Positions 26,596-35,922 of a stretch of DNA of 64,000 nucleotides are shown here, piece by piece. The position numbers and the translations under genes are program-made. Position 1 is the stretch's first letter. Each line of letters opens with the position of its first letter. Source of the stretch: Gammaproteobacteria bacterium (GTDB lineage: Bacteria; Pseudomonadota; Gammaproteobacteria; Steroidobacterales; Woeseiaceae); contig JAHEGH010000010.1 of assembly GCA_024639825.1 (NCBI GenBank), forward strand, positions 1 to 64,000, given 5' to 3'. The notes under the pieces were generated by a model. That model saw only the letters and a list, made by a program, of their open reading frames with translations. It made no database searches and was not told where the DNA came from.

Positions 26596-26602
26596 CGGCC
26601 GA

Positions 26603-27343
26603 TCACTCCGCTCGCGCTGCGAGCATCAGGCGCTTCATTTCAGTGACGGCCGAACCGAGACCATCGAAAATTGCCCGCGCAATGATGGCATGGCCGATGT
26701 TGAGTTCGACAACCTGTTCGATGCGCGCGATGGGTTTGACGTTTTGGTAATGCAGCCCGTGACCTGCATTGATCACCAGACCGAGACCGTGCCCATAGCG
26801 CGCCGCATTAATGATGCGCTCAAGCTCTTCTGCCTGCTCATCGCCCTCAGAATCGGCATATTTTCCCGTGTGGAGCTCGACGACCGGCGCACCGGCCGCA
26901 ACCGCTGCATCAAGCTGCTCCCGCTCCGGGTCGATAAACAGCGATACGCGGATACCCGCGGAGCCCAGTTCCATGCAGGCTGCGCGGACCTTGTCGAGCT
27001 GGCCGGCAACATCCAGCCCGCCCTCGGTCGTCAGCTCCTCGCGCTTTTCCGGCACCAGGCAAACGTCTGTGGGCTGGAGCTGCTTCGCGATCCCGACCAT
27101 TTCGTCTGTCACAGCCATCTCGAGGTTCATATGGGTACGCATGACCTCATTTATCTCGCGGAGGTCATGGTCCTGGATATGCCGACGATCCTCGCGCAGG
27201 TGCACGGTAATGCTGTCGGCGCCGGCCCGCTCCGCCACATCGGCGGCCTCCGCCGGACGCGGATACGTCGTACCACGCGCCTGCCGGAGCGTGGCAACGT
27301 GGTCTATATTGACACCGAGATATATTGGGTTTTCTTTACTCAT
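26603..27343 (-). CDS. pdxJ: pyridoxine 5'-phosphate synthase
   Basis: This 246-residue TIM-barrel enzyme condenses 1-deoxyxylulose 5-phosphate with 3-amino-2-oxopropyl phosphate in vitamin B6 synthesis. Family motifs are [63 protein letters not shown], and the C-terminal [11 protein letters not shown] and [12 protein letters not shown]. Length is standard. It overlaps recO by eight bases. Confidence 0.97.
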   Translation of the reverse strand: MSKENPIYLGVNIDHVATLRQARGTTYPRPAEAADVAERAGADSITVHLREDRRHIQDHDLREINEVMRTHMNLEMAVTDEMVGIAKQLQPTDVCLVPEKREELTTEGGLDVAGQLDKVRAACMELGSAGIRVSLFIDPEREQLDAAVAAGAPVVELHTGKYADSEGDEQAEELERIINAARYGHGLGLVINAGHGLHYQNVKPIARIEQVVELNIGHAIIARAIFDGLGSAVTEMKRLMLAARAE

Positions 27344-28088
27344 TCAGGTTGTCTGGTTTCCGGGGTGGCGCAATTCTACCGCGATGGACCTCCAGCAGCA
27401 CCTTGCGGCTCTTCAGCTCTTTGCCGCCCAGATGATAACCGACGACGTCGCGCAACAGCCGGTTGGCGGCACGGAGTACGTTGGCGTCATCGAATTGCGC
27501 TGCCGCTATCGCCAGCAACGTGGCACCGCTGAACACAAGCGGTCCCTCCTTGCGCTCGACGGGAACCGGGCCATCCTCGACCCGGTAGTCGTAATGGAGA
27601 TCCGGGTCGACGTCGTCATGCGTGCCCGCCACACGATCAAGGTTTAGCGCATAACCCAGCAGGCTGAGGAACTCGAGTTCGAAGTGCCGCAGGTTGGCCG
27701 CGACATTTGACGTGCCGCACAGCGCCTGGATGGACTGTTCGTAAAGGTCGTAGATCTCCGGCTGGGGATCGTGACGGTGCAGAAAATACAGCATCAGCTC
27801 GTTAACGTAGTAGGCGGACAACAGCGCGTCGCCACGCAACCCGGATGGCGCACCTGCAGCTTCGGCACCCGTTAACGTACCGAGGTCAGACTTTGCCACC
27901 CAGGAAACTCGCAATGGCAGGAACGGGCGCAACACGCCGGCCAGGCGGGACTTGGAACCCCGGCTCCCTCGCGCCACGACGGACACCTTGCCATGATCGC
28001 GCGTCAGGATATCGAGTATCTGGCTGGAATCCTGAAATGGCCGATGATGCAGGACATAACCCGGCTGTTGCTGAACGCGCCTGCTCAT
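27336..28088 (-). CDS. recO: DNA repair protein RecO
   Basis: This 250-residue protein mediates RecA loading on SSB-coated DNA in the RecFOR pathway. The N-terminal OB fold is seen in [20 protein letters not shown] and the strand [21 protein letters not shown]. The C-terminal helical domain is typical of gammaproteobacteria and lacks the zinc-binding Cys set of some Gram-positives. It starts 19 bases after era and overlaps pdxJ. Confidence 0.94.
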   Translation of the reverse strand: MSRRVQQQPGYVLHHRPFQDSSQILDILTRDHGKVSVVARGSRGSKSRLAGVLRPFLPLRVSWVAKSDLGTLTGAEAAGAPSGLRGDALLSAYYVNELMLYFLHRHDPQPEIYDLYEQSIQALCGTSNVAANLRHFELEFLSLLGYALNLDRVAGTHDDVDPDLHYDYRVEDGPVPVERKEGPLVFSGATLLAIAAAQFDDANVLRAANRLLRDVVGYHLGGKELKSRKVLLEVHRGRIAPPRKPDNLNE

Positions 28089-28107
28089 CGACGATCGCTG
28101 CTAGGGC

Positions 28108-29001
28108 CTAGGGCGCTTCGTAACCGAGGCTCATGAGATCCTTCTCGTTGTCGGCCCAGTTGGTCTTCACCTTGACCCACAGCTCCAGATGCACGTTGCA
28201 CTCCAACAATTCCTTGAGTTCAAGCCGCGCGGACCTGCCCACTTTCTTCAGCACACTGCCATTCTTGCCAACGACGATCCCCTTCTGACTGTCGCGTTCG
28301 ACCCAGATAACAGCGTTTATCGTCACACCGTTGTCTTCAACGAGATAACGCTCGACCTGTACGGTCAGGCCATACGGGAGCTCCTGGTGGAGCATGAGCG
28401 TGAGCTTTTCGCGAATCACCTCGGCCACATGGAATTCCTTGCTGCGATCCGTGTGCATATCCGCGGGGAACAACGGTGGTGATTCCGGGAGATATTTCGG
28501 CAGCATCGACATCAACTGGTCGAGATTGTCGTGTTTATGCGCTGAGATCGGGATGATCTCAGCGAAGTCATGCCGCGCCGCCATCAAGCCCAGCGCGTCC
28601 AGTAGTTTCTCGCGAGGATGCACCTTGTCGATCTTGTTAAGCACAGCGACCACCGGTGCATGTGCCTGTTTGAGCCGTTTGAGGACGTCATCGTCCTCGG
28701 TCGTCCAGTGGGTTGCGTCAGTGACGAATAGAATGACGTCGGCATCTGCAAGGGCATTGGCGGCGGTACGATTCATCAACCTGTTCATCGCTTTGCCAGC
28801 CTTGCGATGCAAGCCAGGCGTATCGACAAAAATAATCTGTGCAGCCTCATCCGAATGTACCGCGAGAATTCGGTGTCGGGTGGTCTGGGGCTTCGCCGTC
28901 ACGATGCTGACCTTGCGACCCATAACCGCGTTAATCAAAGTTGATTTGCCAACATTTGGTCGGCCTATGACGGCAACCATTCCGCAGCGATGCTTACTCA
29001 T
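28108..29001 (-). CDS. era: GTPase Era (16S rRNA maturation and 30S assembly)
   Basis: This 297-residue protein starts at ATG 29001 (MSKHRCGMVAVIGRPNVGKS). The same frame is open to 29391, but that part only shadows rnc. G1 is GRPNVGKS, G2 lies in TTRHRILAV, G3 is DTPGLH and G4 is NKID. The C-terminal KH domain has VERDSQKGIVVGKNGSVLKK (the GxxG is GKNG), which binds the 3' end of 16S rRNA. The start overlaps the rnc end by eight bases, the usual coupling. Confidence 0.97.
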   Translation of the reverse strand: MSKHRCGMVAVIGRPNVGKSTLINAVMGRKVSIVTAKPQTTRHRILAVHSDEAAQIIFVDTPGLHRKAGKAMNRLMNRTAANALADADVILFVTDATHWTTEDDDVLKRLKQAHAPVVAVLNKIDKVHPREKLLDALGLMAARHDFAEIIPISAHKHDNLDQLMSMLPKYLPESPPLFPADMHTDRSKEFHVAEVIREKLTLMLHQELPYGLTVQVERYLVEDNGVTINAVIWVERDSQKGIVVGKNGSVLKKVGRSARLELKELLECNVHLELWVKVKTNWADNEKDLMSLGYEAP

Positions 29002-29680
29002 GGGCGTTCCCCGCAAAAATTTCCAGCATGCGCCGCGCCGCCTTTTGTTCTGCCTTGCGCCGCGTCGTGGACTCACCTTCGGTCTTCTGCGACAACTCGC
29101 TGACCGTGCACGAGACAACGAAGCGTTGCTGGTGCGCTTTACCCGTGGCCTCGACGAGCTCGTAATCGGGCACAGAAAGCTTGCGGGCCTGCAGCCATTC
29201 CTGCAGTCGCGTCTTCGCATCGCGCAGATCCTCAGCGTCGGGCAGCTCCTCCAGTCGCCGGGCATAAACACGCCCGATAATTTCCGTTGCAGCAGCAAAT
29301 CCTGAATCCAGGAATACGGCTCCGAAAATCGCTTCCAGGGCATCAGCGAGGATCGACTCACGACGATGCCCGCCGGTCTTGCGCTCGCCACTACCCAGAA
29401 TCAGGTGTTCACCGATTCCCAGATCGGCAGCCAGTTTTGCGAGAGAAGTATCCTTGACCAGCGACGCACGTAATTTACTAAGGTCGCCTTCGCTGGCGTC
29501 GGGCCGCCGCTTGAATACGGCATCGGAAATAACGAAGTCAAGTACGGCATCGCCGAGAAACTCCAGACGCTCGTTGTTGCTGCCATTCGCGCTTCTGTGC
29601 GTCAGCGCCTGGATCAACAGGCTCGCATCATGAAAGCGATAGTGCAGCGTTTTGTCGAGCCAGCTCTCGGCCTTTTCCAA
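28994..29680 (-). CDS. rnc: ribonuclease III
   Basis: This 228-residue endonuclease cleaves double-stranded RNA such as the rRNA precursor. The catalytic signature NERLEFLGDAVLDFVI is near residue 38. The second acidic site is in ILADALEAIFGAVFLD. A double-stranded-RNA-binding domain occupies about 155-225 (DAKTRLQEWLQARKL through RRKAEQKAARRMLE). It lies downstream of lepB and DUF4845 and upstream of era, the classical order. Confidence 0.97.
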   Translation of the reverse strand: MEKAESWLDKTLHYRFHDASLLIQALTHRSANGSNNERLEFLGDAVLDFVISDAVFKRRPDASEGDLSKLRASLVKDTSLAKLAADLGIGEHLILGSGERKTGGHRRESILADALEAIFGAVFLDSGFAAATEIIGRVYARRLEELPDAEDLRDAKTRLQEWLQARKLSVPDYELVEATGKAHQQRFVVSCTVSELSQKTEGESTTRRKAEQKAARRMLEIFAGNAHE

Positions 29681-29722
29681 TGTTATCGCTCTTTTTGCCG
29701 GGCCACCGTCCGGCCAGGTTGG

Positions 29723-30118
29723 CTAGCGGCGGATTAGCATTCTCTTATCGAAGTCCACCACAAATGAAATATTGGCAATGAACGGGGACTTGTGTGGGTA
29801 GGCTGCTGCAACTTCGAAGCCACCATCAACCGCTGTCACCTTGACGTCCTTGGCTTGAATGATATCAACGCTCTCGATGTCAAAACGGCGGGCGATGGAG
29901 GTGCGGATTGCGCCACGCGTGGCATTTTGACCATCAAATTCCTTAACCACGCCATCCACGACGCCAACGACTTTCATGTAGTTGAGGTATATCGGAGTCA
30001 AGCGGATACCGGCGAAGGCGAACAGCCCGACGAACATCACCAGGATAACCAGGCCCAAGGTCGTCATACCGGCCTGCTGACGCTTGTTTCGCGACTTTTC
30101 CAAGTAATTCAAAGACAT
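29723..30118 (-). CDS. DUF4845 family membrane protein
   Basis: This 131-residue protein starts at ATG 30118, which has GGAG 8 bases upstream; the frame is open to 30136. It has a Lys/Arg-rich N-terminus, then RQQAGMTTLGLVILVMFVG, a type-IV-pilin-like hydrophobic helix preceded by a QAG motif. About 90 extracytoplasmic residues with short strands follow. DUF4845 proteins commonly lie between lepB and rnc in gammaproteobacteria and their function is not known. The pilin-like N-terminus lacks a clear Gly-Phe-x-x-x-Glu processing site, so pseudopilin function is only a possibility. Confidence 0.85.
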   Translation of the reverse strand: MSLNYLEKSRNKRQQAGMTTLGLVILVMFVGLFAFAGIRLTPIYLNYMKVVGVVDGVVKEFDGQNATRGAIRTSIARRFDIESVDIIQAKDVKVTAVDGGFEVAAAYPHKSPFIANISFVVDFDKRMLIRR

Positions 30119-30211
30119 ACGACCTTCTCCGCTCAATCCACTGCGCTTGTAGTGCGCTACATCGCTTAACGTAACGCGATCTTACCGGTCAAATCAGTGA
30201 CTGGCACCACA

Positions 30212-30970
30212 TTATTGGATTTTCATCCCAACACGGTCCCAATCCGGCATGTTCCACGGCACGAAATGCATCCAGATGCGGACCGCCTCACCGACAAGAT
30301 ACTCCTCGGGAATCGCCCCGATAAAGCGACTGTCCTTGCTACGATCACGATTATCGCCCATTACAAAGAAATGCCCTTCGGGTACCCGGTACGTGTTGTC
30401 GCGCGTCGAAAATTCGGGATTGGTGACCAGGATCTCGTGCACCCGGCCGTCGAGGTCCTCCACGAACAGTGGCACGTTCCAGGAGCTGCCTTCCCCGCGC
30501 TGGAGATCCACCGGTTGCCCATTGATGGTCAACCGCTGCCGCTCATAAACCACGGTATCGCCAGGCAGTCCAATGACGCGCTTGATGTAGTTGATGCTCG
30601 GGTCTGATGGCAGGCGGAAAACCATGACATCCCCCCTCTCCGGGCTGCCGGTCTCGATCACCTTGGTCTCCGTGACCGGCAGGCGCAGGCCGTAGGCGTA
30701 CTTCTTGACGAAAATGAAGTCCCCTTCCAGCAAGGTCGGCATCATCGACCCGGACGGAATACGAAACGGTTCGAAGATAAAGGAACGAATGACGAGGACA
30801 AACAACAACACCGGGAAAAACGAGCGAGCGTACTCTACAAGTATTTGTTGACCGCCCGGCGCTTGCCGACTGTCTGCCATGTCCGTCTTCCAGACAAACT
30901 TGTCCAGGGCAACGATGACACCCGTAACCGCTGTCAGGACCGTCAGAATCAATGCCAGATTAATAATCAA
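30212..30970 (-). CDS. lepB: signal peptidase I
   Basis: This 252-residue inner-membrane protease removes Sec and Tat signal peptides. Two N-terminal helices are visible (about 2-21 and 52-65). The catalytic Ser75 is in RIPSGSMMPTLLEGDFIFV and the general-base Lys130 in INYIKRVIGLPGD. Box E GHFFVMGDNRDRSKDSRF is intact. It is a little shorter than E. coli LepB (324). It lies nine bases after lepA. Confidence 0.97.
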   Translation of the reverse strand: MIINLALILTVLTAVTGVIVALDKFVWKTDMADSRQAPGGQQILVEYARSFFPVLLFVLVIRSFIFEPFRIPSGSMMPTLLEGDFIFVKKYAYGLRLPVTETKVIETGSPERGDVMVFRLPSDPSINYIKRVIGLPGDTVVYERQRLTINGQPVDLQRGEGSSWNVPLFVEDLDGRVHEILVTNPEFSTRDNTYRVPEGHFFVMGDNRDRSKDSRFIGAIPEEYLVGEAVRIWMHFVPWNMPDWDRVGMKIQ

Positions 30971-30979
30971 AATTCGTAC

Positions 30980-32770
30980 TCACTTGTCTGTTCGCAATAC
31001 AGCGAGGAATGCATCCTGCGGGATCTCTACCGAACCAACCTGTTTCATTCTTTTCTTACCGGCCTTCTGTTTCTCCAGCAGCTTGCGTTTGCGCGACACG
31101 TCACCACCGTAGCACTTGGCCGTCACATTCTTGCGCAGCGCCTTGACTGTGCTGCGCGCGATAACCTGACTGCCAACGGCAGCCTGGATCGCGACGTCGA
31201 ACATCTGTCGAGGTATCAATTCTCTCATCTTTTCGACCAATTCTCGTCCACGAGTTCTCACATTTTCCTTGTGAAGAATGATCGACAGGGCATCGACGCG
31301 CTCGTTGTTGATGAGTACATCCAGCCGCACCAGCTGCGCCGGTTGAAAACGCAGGAAATGATAGTCAAACGACGCGAATCCGCGACTGACGGACTTTAGA
31401 CGATCGAAAAAGTCGAGAACGACCTCTGCCAACGGCAATTCGTATTCAATCGCAACCTGCCCCCCAAGGTAACGCATCTGCTTTTGCACCCCGCGTTTAT
31501 CGATACACAGCTTGATAACAGCACCGACGTGCGCCTCCGGAACGAGGATATTGGCTGATATGATTGGTTCGCGAAGCTCCGAGATTTCATTGGCCGGCGG
31601 CAATTTGGAAGGATTATCGACGTGGAATACGTTGCCACTCGTATCGATAATCTCAAACACCACCGTTGGTGCTGTCGTTATGAGTTCGAGGTCGTACTCG
31701 CGTTCGAGTCGCTCCTGGACGATTTCCATGTGCAACATGCCGAGGAAACCGCAGCGGAACCCAAATCCCAGGGCCGCAGATGTCTCGGGCTCAAAATGCA
31801 GGGCCGCGTCATTCAGGCGCAACTTCTGCAGTGCTTCTCTGAAGCTTTCATAATCATCAGAGCTGATCGGGAACAGGCCTGCGAATACGCGTGGCTGGAC
31901 CTGCTTGAACCCCGGTAGCATTTTCTCGCAGGGGTTTTTTGTCGTCGTCAGCGTATCCCCGACCGGCGCCCCATAAATATCCTTGATCGCTGCGATAACG
32001 AACCCGACCTCCCCGGTCCGTAGCTCCTTCCGATCTTCCATTTTGGGGGTGAACACACCGACCCGATCTGCGTTATAGGAAATCCCCGTGGACATGACCT
32101 TTATCTTGCTGCCCTTGGCGAGGTTGCCGTTCATAACCCGAACAAGCGACACCACGCCCACGTAGTTATCGAACCAGGAGTCAATAATCAACGCCTGCAG
32201 CGGACCCTCCGGATCGCCCTGGGGCGGCGGGATGAGTTCGACAATCTGCTCCAGAAGTTCGGGTATGCCCTGTCCCGTCTTCGCGCTGACATGGATCGCA
32301 TCCTGCGCATCGATACCGATGATGTCCTCGATCTCGGCAACGACTTTCTCCGGCTCAGCCGCAGGCAGGTCGATCTTGTTAAGCACGGGCAGCACTTCAA
32401 GCCCCTGGTCGATCGCCGTGATGCAGTTCGCGACACTTTGCGCCTCGACGCCCTGTGCCGCATCCACCACCAGCAAGGCCCCTTCGCACGCCGCCAGGGA
32501 TCGGGATACCTCGTAGGAAAAGTCCACGTGGCCCGGCGTGTCGATGAAATTCAGCTGGTAGATCTCGCCATTCTTGGCCTTGTAGTCGAGCGACACGCTC
32601 TGTGCCTTGATCGTAATGCCGCGTTCCCGCTCAAGGTCCATGGAATCGAGGACCTGCTCCGACATTTCACGATCTGCCAGGCCACCGCATAGCTGGATAA
32701 ATCGATCGGCGAGCGTCGACTTGCCATGATCGATATGGGCGATGATCGAGAAGTTGCGTATCTGCTTCAT
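30980..32770 (-). CDS. lepA: elongation factor 4 (back-translocase)
   Basis: This 596-residue GTPase binds stalled ribosomes. I use ATG 32770 ([20 protein letters not shown]); the frame is open to 32944 but that part shadows the DUF836 gene. G1 is AHIDHGKS, G3 DTPGHVDF, G4 NKID. Domains II, III and V follow EF-G order, and the LepA-specific C-terminal domain ends with the basic [20 protein letters not shown] and [14 protein letters not shown]. It lacks EF-G domain IV, as it should. lepB follows. Confidence 0.97.
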   Translation of the reverse strand: MKQIRNFSIIAHIDHGKSTLADRFIQLCGGLADREMSEQVLDSMDLERERGITIKAQSVSLDYKAKNGEIYQLNFIDTPGHVDFSYEVSRSLAACEGALLVVDAAQGVEAQSVANCITAIDQGLEVLPVLNKIDLPAAEPEKVVAEIEDIIGIDAQDAIHVSAKTGQGIPELLEQIVELIPPPQGDPEGPLQALIIDSWFDNYVGVVSLVRVMNGNLAKGSKIKVMSTGISYNADRVGVFTPKMEDRKELRTGEVGFVIAAIKDIYGAPVGDTLTTTKNPCEKMLPGFKQVQPRVFAGLFPISSDDYESFREALQKLRLNDAALHFEPETSAALGFGFRCGFLGMLHMEIVQERLEREYDLELITTAPTVVFEIIDTSGNVFHVDNPSKLPPANEISELREPIISANILVPEAHVGAVIKLCIDKRGVQKQMRYLGGQVAIEYELPLAEVVLDFFDRLKSVSRGFASFDYHFLRFQPAQLVRLDVLINNERVDALSIILHKENVRTRGRELVEKMRELIPRQMFDVAIQAAVGSQVIARSTVKALRKNVTAKCYGGDVSRKRKLLEKQKAGKKRMKQVGSVEIPQDAFLAVLRTDK

Positions 32771-32835
32771 GAAGAGGGGGGACCTGGCGCCAGCGGCCTT
32801 ACCGCAGGCTTGAGCGGCGAAATCGCCGTAAAAAT

Positions 32836-33069
32836 TCAGCCGCGAAGTATACCTGTAATCGCGTCGTGATCGAGAAAATGCATGCAGACCACCGAGCCCT
32901 CGTACTCGACGACCGGAATGTCCATAAACCAGCGCTCGTGCCACTCCGGGTTGCTGTCGATGTCACGCACTTCGAGCCTCAGTTTGCCGTCTATCAGGGG
33001 TTTTAACTCCTCAACGAGCGCCTCGCAGAGGTGGCAACCGTCGCGGCTGTATACCTGCAGGGCCCTCAT
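32836..33069 (-). CDS. glutaredoxin-like DUF836 protein
   Basis: This 77-residue single-domain protein begins [19 protein letters not shown], a thioredoxin-fold beta-alpha start with a CxxC redox pair (CHLC). The cis-Pro is in [11 protein letters not shown], giving the glutaredoxin core. DUF836 proteins are widespread small thiol proteins of unknown partner. It overlaps rseC by four bases and comes 65 bases before lepA. A link to RseC, which has a Cys-rich N-terminus, is possible but only positional. Confidence 0.85.
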   Translation of the reverse strand: MRALQVYSRDGCHLCEALVEELKPLIDGKLRLEVRDIDSNPEWHERWFMDIPVVEYEGSVVCMHFLDHDAITGILRG

Positions 33070-33512
33070 TCCACCCCGCCGAGACGCCCGGTAATGGCCG
33101 GCGTGAACTGACGAAGGCAGTTAGACCGGCGAAGCCTCTGGCGGCTGATAAACGCACTCACCGTAATTCCCGCGATCACCGCCAGAACCGCTTCGGCGTC
33201 GGACAGACGCGCGACATAGGCGATGCCCGCCATGACCACCGTCACGGCCAGCGGGATCCCATAGACGAGAAGAGCCGCATGCAGCACGCTCTGCGGAGCC
33301 AGTTCAAGCTGCACTTCATCTCCCTCACGCAGTTCGAGATGCCCCACAACAGGGGCGTCAAGGCGACGAGGGCCACGGTCACTGCCGAAAATTCCGGCGC
33401 CACACCCCTTGCCGCTCGCACAGCGAGAGCAAAATACAGCGGTATCCACCTCGACGGTGGCGCGTGAACGGTCGTCAGCAACTGAGATTATGCGGCCGCG
33501 GCTTTGTTCCAT
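33066..33512 (-). CDS. rseC: RseC/MucC-family positive regulator of sigma E
   Basis: This 148-residue inner-membrane protein has a cytoplasmic N-terminal domain containing a Cys-rich motif CSRCASGKGCGAGIFG. Two transmembrane helices (about 80-97 and 105-120) and a basic tail with RQRLRR follow. This is the RseC/SoxR-reducing-complex pattern. In E. coli RseC modestly activates sigma E, and in Rhodobacter the homologue helps reduce SoxR. It is the fourth gene of the rpoE unit, 25 bases after rseB. Confidence 0.92.
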   Translation of the reverse strand: MEQSRGRIISVADDRSRATVEVDTAVFCSRCASGKGCGAGIFGSDRGPRRLDAPVVGHLELREGDEVQLELAPQSVLHAALLVYGIPLAVTVVMAGIAYVARLSDAEAVLAVIAGITVSAFISRQRLRRSNCLRQFTPAITGRLGGVE

Positions 33513-33537
33513 GGCGGCAGTTTACAGGACGCGGGTG

Positions 33538-34509
33538 TCAGAGACGGGTCATCGTCGTCGCGATTTGCTCGACCGTCTTGGCCGGCACTTCCCCGACAGC
33601 CGTAACCCGGTGGCCGTCGATAACCACGCTGTAGGAATTAGAGCCCGCTACCCGCGAGGGCCCTTCAGAAACAGATGAGTCCGCGGGCGCAACAAATACG
33701 GACACACTTGCGAGACCGTCGCTGTACATGATGTGGGTCACAACCGCCTCGCTGCCAGGCATTATTTCCCCGTGCGTCGAGACCGCCTCGAATCCCTGCG
33801 GCATCTCAGTGCTCGCCCATTCCGTTTCAAGAGCATGGCTATTGTGACGTGAGGGCTGCGTCAGCCAGCGGAAGTTCTCGGTGCTGTACGACGGAGCCAA
33901 AGCGCTCGCTTCGATAGTCTTGTTCAGGCTGATATCGGCGAACTTGACCTGCTCGAGCGCCATTCCATCCTCGCTAATGAGCTGAGTTTGCAGAGGAAAC
34001 GCGGTCTCTGTATCGAGCCAGATCCGGTGCCCGTAACGGTAGCCATCATGCGGTCGAATGGCGATGAGGATAGTCTGGCGCCCGGCCACTCGCTCCTCGC
34101 GAACGATTGAAACGTCGTATTCACTGCCAAAGCGGACCTCGCTCGTCGGCAACGTTGAAAACAATGTGGACTGGTCGTCCCACTCCTCCACAAGCACGGA
34201 TTGACGGTCGGGCAGAATGCAATGCACCTCGTTGCCATTGCGAATGATCTCGATGCCGTTACCCTCTTGGGCGACGACTCTCTCCCGAATCACACCGTCG
34301 CTCATTGTATGAACCACTTTCAGCGCTTCGGCCTTGCCGTCCTCGATACGAATAACGGTGCCTTCGTAGCTGGTCGTCTGCACGGCCGCTCCCATGCGGC
34401 TGAGCCACTCGTTCGGTTCGATACGTTCGGCCATCGCGGCCGCCGTGCAAAACAACTGGCCAACCGCGACAGCGGGCCAGATCAGTGCTTGCAAGCGCGG
34501 AAGTTGCAC
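33538..34509 (-). CDS. rseB: sigma-E regulatory protein RseB/MucB
   Basis: This 323-residue periplasmic protein has a signal peptide (about 1-27, ending TAAAMA before ERIEPNEW). Its large N-terminal LolA-like lipid-sensing domain (NEWLSRMGAAVQTTSYEGTV) and smaller C-terminal domain match RseB. It binds the periplasmic part of RseA and blocks its cleavage until off-pathway LPS or misfolded porins release it. It shares one base with the rseA end. Confidence 0.93.
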   Translation of the reverse strand: MQLPRLQALIWPAVAVGQLFCTAAAMAERIEPNEWLSRMGAAVQTTSYEGTVIRIEDGKAEALKVVHTMSDGVIRERVVAQEGNGIEIIRNGNEVHCILPDRQSVLVEEWDDQSTLFSTLPTSEVRFGSEYDVSIVREERVAGRQTILIAIRPHDGYRYGHRIWLDTETAFPLQTQLISEDGMALEQVKFADISLNKTIEASALAPSYSTENFRWLTQPSRHNSHALETEWASTEMPQGFEAVSTHGEIMPGSEAVVTHIMYSDGLASVSVFVAPADSSVSEGPSRVAGSNSYSVVIDGHRVTAVGEVPAKTVEQIATTMTRL

Positions 34510-35117
34510 TACTGTTGGGTCGGCATCGGGTCGGCAGCCTCTTCTTCAGCTGCCTCGTCTTCGGACTCTTCCTTGGCCAGCGCTTCTTCGCTCAGTCGCA
34601 GGGTCACAAGTCGGGCATTCATGCTGTTGCCGCCGAGTTCTGACGCCGATGCGCCATGGCTCATGACGTACTGCCGCAACTGGTCGTCCACGGGCCGGGG
34701 AGGAACGACATAGGTCGTATCCTCGGCGACCTCGGCTACCGCACCGGCAGGTGCCGCAGCGTCTGTTCCATCGAGACCGGGACTGAACTGCAGGCCCACG
34801 ATGGCGAGCAAAGCAACCGACGCAGCTACCGCGACGCCCACCAATGGCCGTATCGACCGTTCTGCCGGCAGCTCCGGTAACACTTCGTCTGCCGCCATCG
34901 GTCGGTCATTCAGCGCTGCACTGACCCGTTCCTGCAGCCGCTCGACGCCCGGAACACCCGGCTCACCGCGCATGGCACGTCCGATCTCCAGGAACTCGGC
35001 CGCCTGCTTCCTGAGGTCGGCATCCTGGCTCATTCTCCGCAGCAGCAGGTCTGCTTCGGCGTCCGGCAACTCGCCGTCTACAAAAGCGGAAATCTGCATT
35101 CTTATCGCATCATTCAT
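34509..35117 (-). CDS. rseA: anti-sigma-E factor RseA/MucA
   Basis: This 202-residue single-pass protein starts IRMQISAFVDGELPDAEADL, the anti-sigma domain that holds RpoE at the membrane. A transmembrane helix lies at about 92-112 (LVGVAVAASVALLAIVGLQF). A short periplasmic region follows, with a very acidic C-terminal stretch (about 175-197, EEALAKEESEDEAAEEEAAD). The acidic tail is longer than in E. coli and may affect RseB or protease access. It starts 33 bases after rpoE. Confidence 0.93.
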   Translation of the reverse strand: MNDAIRMQISAFVDGELPDAEADLLLRRMSQDADLRKQAAEFLEIGRAMRGEPGVPGVERLQERVSAALNDRPMAADEVLPELPAERSIRPLVGVAVAASVALLAIVGLQFSPGLDGTDAAAPAGAVAEVAEDTTYVVPPRPVDDQLRQYVMSHGASASELGGNSMNARLVTLRLSEEALAKEESEDEAAEEEAADPMPTQQ

Positions 35118-35150
35118 ATTTGACTCACACGGGCTTGTCAGCCCTCACAT

Positions 35151-35726
35151 CTACCGGGTCAACGGACCGACCTTTTTTGCGATCGCGTCTCGTGCCCTGA
35201 AAATTCTAGACCGCACGGTCCCAACGGGACACTCCATGGTCTGTGCTATTTCCTCGTAACTCATGCCTTCCAGTTCGCGCAGAATGATCGCCGTTCTCAG
35301 ATCTTCCGGCAGCGCTGCAATGGCACGTTCCACTATTTCCTTCAGTTCGTTGCTGAGCGTTACTCCTTCGGGAGTATCGGTCTCCTTAAGCTTGGCATGC
35401 AGGTCGTATTGCTCCGGGTCCTGCAGGTCCAGCTCTACATCCATCGGCCTTCGCCGCTGCGCCGCAAGATGGTTCTTTGCTGTGTTCACCGCGATGCGAT
35501 ACATCCAGGTGTAAAACGCACTGTCACCGCGAAACCTCGGCAAAGCCCGGTATGCCTTGATGAACGCTTCCTGCGTAATATCGAGCGCCAGTTCAGGGTC
35601 ACGCACATAACGCATCACCAGGTTGACTATCTTGTGCTGGTACTTGAGTACCAGCAGATCAAACGCGCCCTTGTCACCTTTCTGGACCCGCTTGACCAGC
35701 TTTTTGTCAGACGACTGATTCGACAT
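35151..35726 (-). CDS. rpoE: RNA polymerase sigma-E factor (RpoE/AlgU)
   Basis: This 191-residue ECF sigma factor has region 2 with YQHKIVNLVMRYVRDPELAL, DITQEAFIKAYRALPRFRG and FYTWMYRIAVNTAKNHL. Region 4 is LPEDLRTAIILRELEGMSYEEIA, then CPVGTVRSRIFRARDAI. It is nearly identical in layout to AlgU and RpoE. It heads rseA-rseB-rseC and probably controls envelope-stress genes; a sigma-E-like promoter lies just upstream. The following co-directional run (DUF836, lepA, lepB onward) may receive read-through. Confidence 0.97.
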   Translation of the reverse strand: MSNQSSDKKLVKRVQKGDKGAFDLLVLKYQHKIVNLVMRYVRDPELALDITQEAFIKAYRALPRFRGDSAFYTWMYRIAVNTAKNHLAAQRRRPMDVELDLQDPEQYDLHAKLKETDTPEGVTLSNELKEIVERAIAALPEDLRTAIILRELEGMSYEEIAQTMECPVGTVRSRIFRARDAIAKKVGPLTR

Positions 35727-35771
35727 TCAGACCTGCTCGCCGGAATTTCCACACAGCCTGTCGACACCGGG

Positions 35772-35799
35772 ATAGACCGGTGTTCGGGCGATAAGTTCT
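35772..35799 (-). promoter_or_regulatory. candidate sigma-E autoregulatory promoter of rpoE
   Basis: On the minus strand AGAACTT (35799-35793) is followed after 16 bases by TCTAT (35776-35772). This resembles the RpoE/AlgU consensus GAACTT-N16/17-TCTGA. Transcription would start near 35765, about 40 bases before the rpoE ATG. Autoregulation is the norm for this sigma factor. Confidence 0.55.
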
Positions 35800-35922
35800 C
35801 GAAATTCTGCCTTATTCATCTTTATTATGTGACGCCGTTAATCGCTGGCTAGGCAGATCGCCCTGACACCCGCCTCTGTTGTTGTTTTTTCCTGATCCAA
35901 GAGCATGTTAGCAGCTTAAATC

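Noticed and set aside
26552-27532. Plus-strand open frame of 326 codons opposite pdxJ
   Set aside because: It lies against the well-conserved pdxJ and acpS genes and shows no family motif.
28108-29391. Era as a 427-residue fusion
   Set aside because: The extra 130 residues are a shadow of rnc; the start at 29001 aligns with Era.
32815-32835. Hairpin CGGCGA-AA-TCGCCG before lepA as a terminator
   Set aside because: On the minus strand its T-run lies before rather than after the stem; it is not a terminator for the DUF836 transcript.
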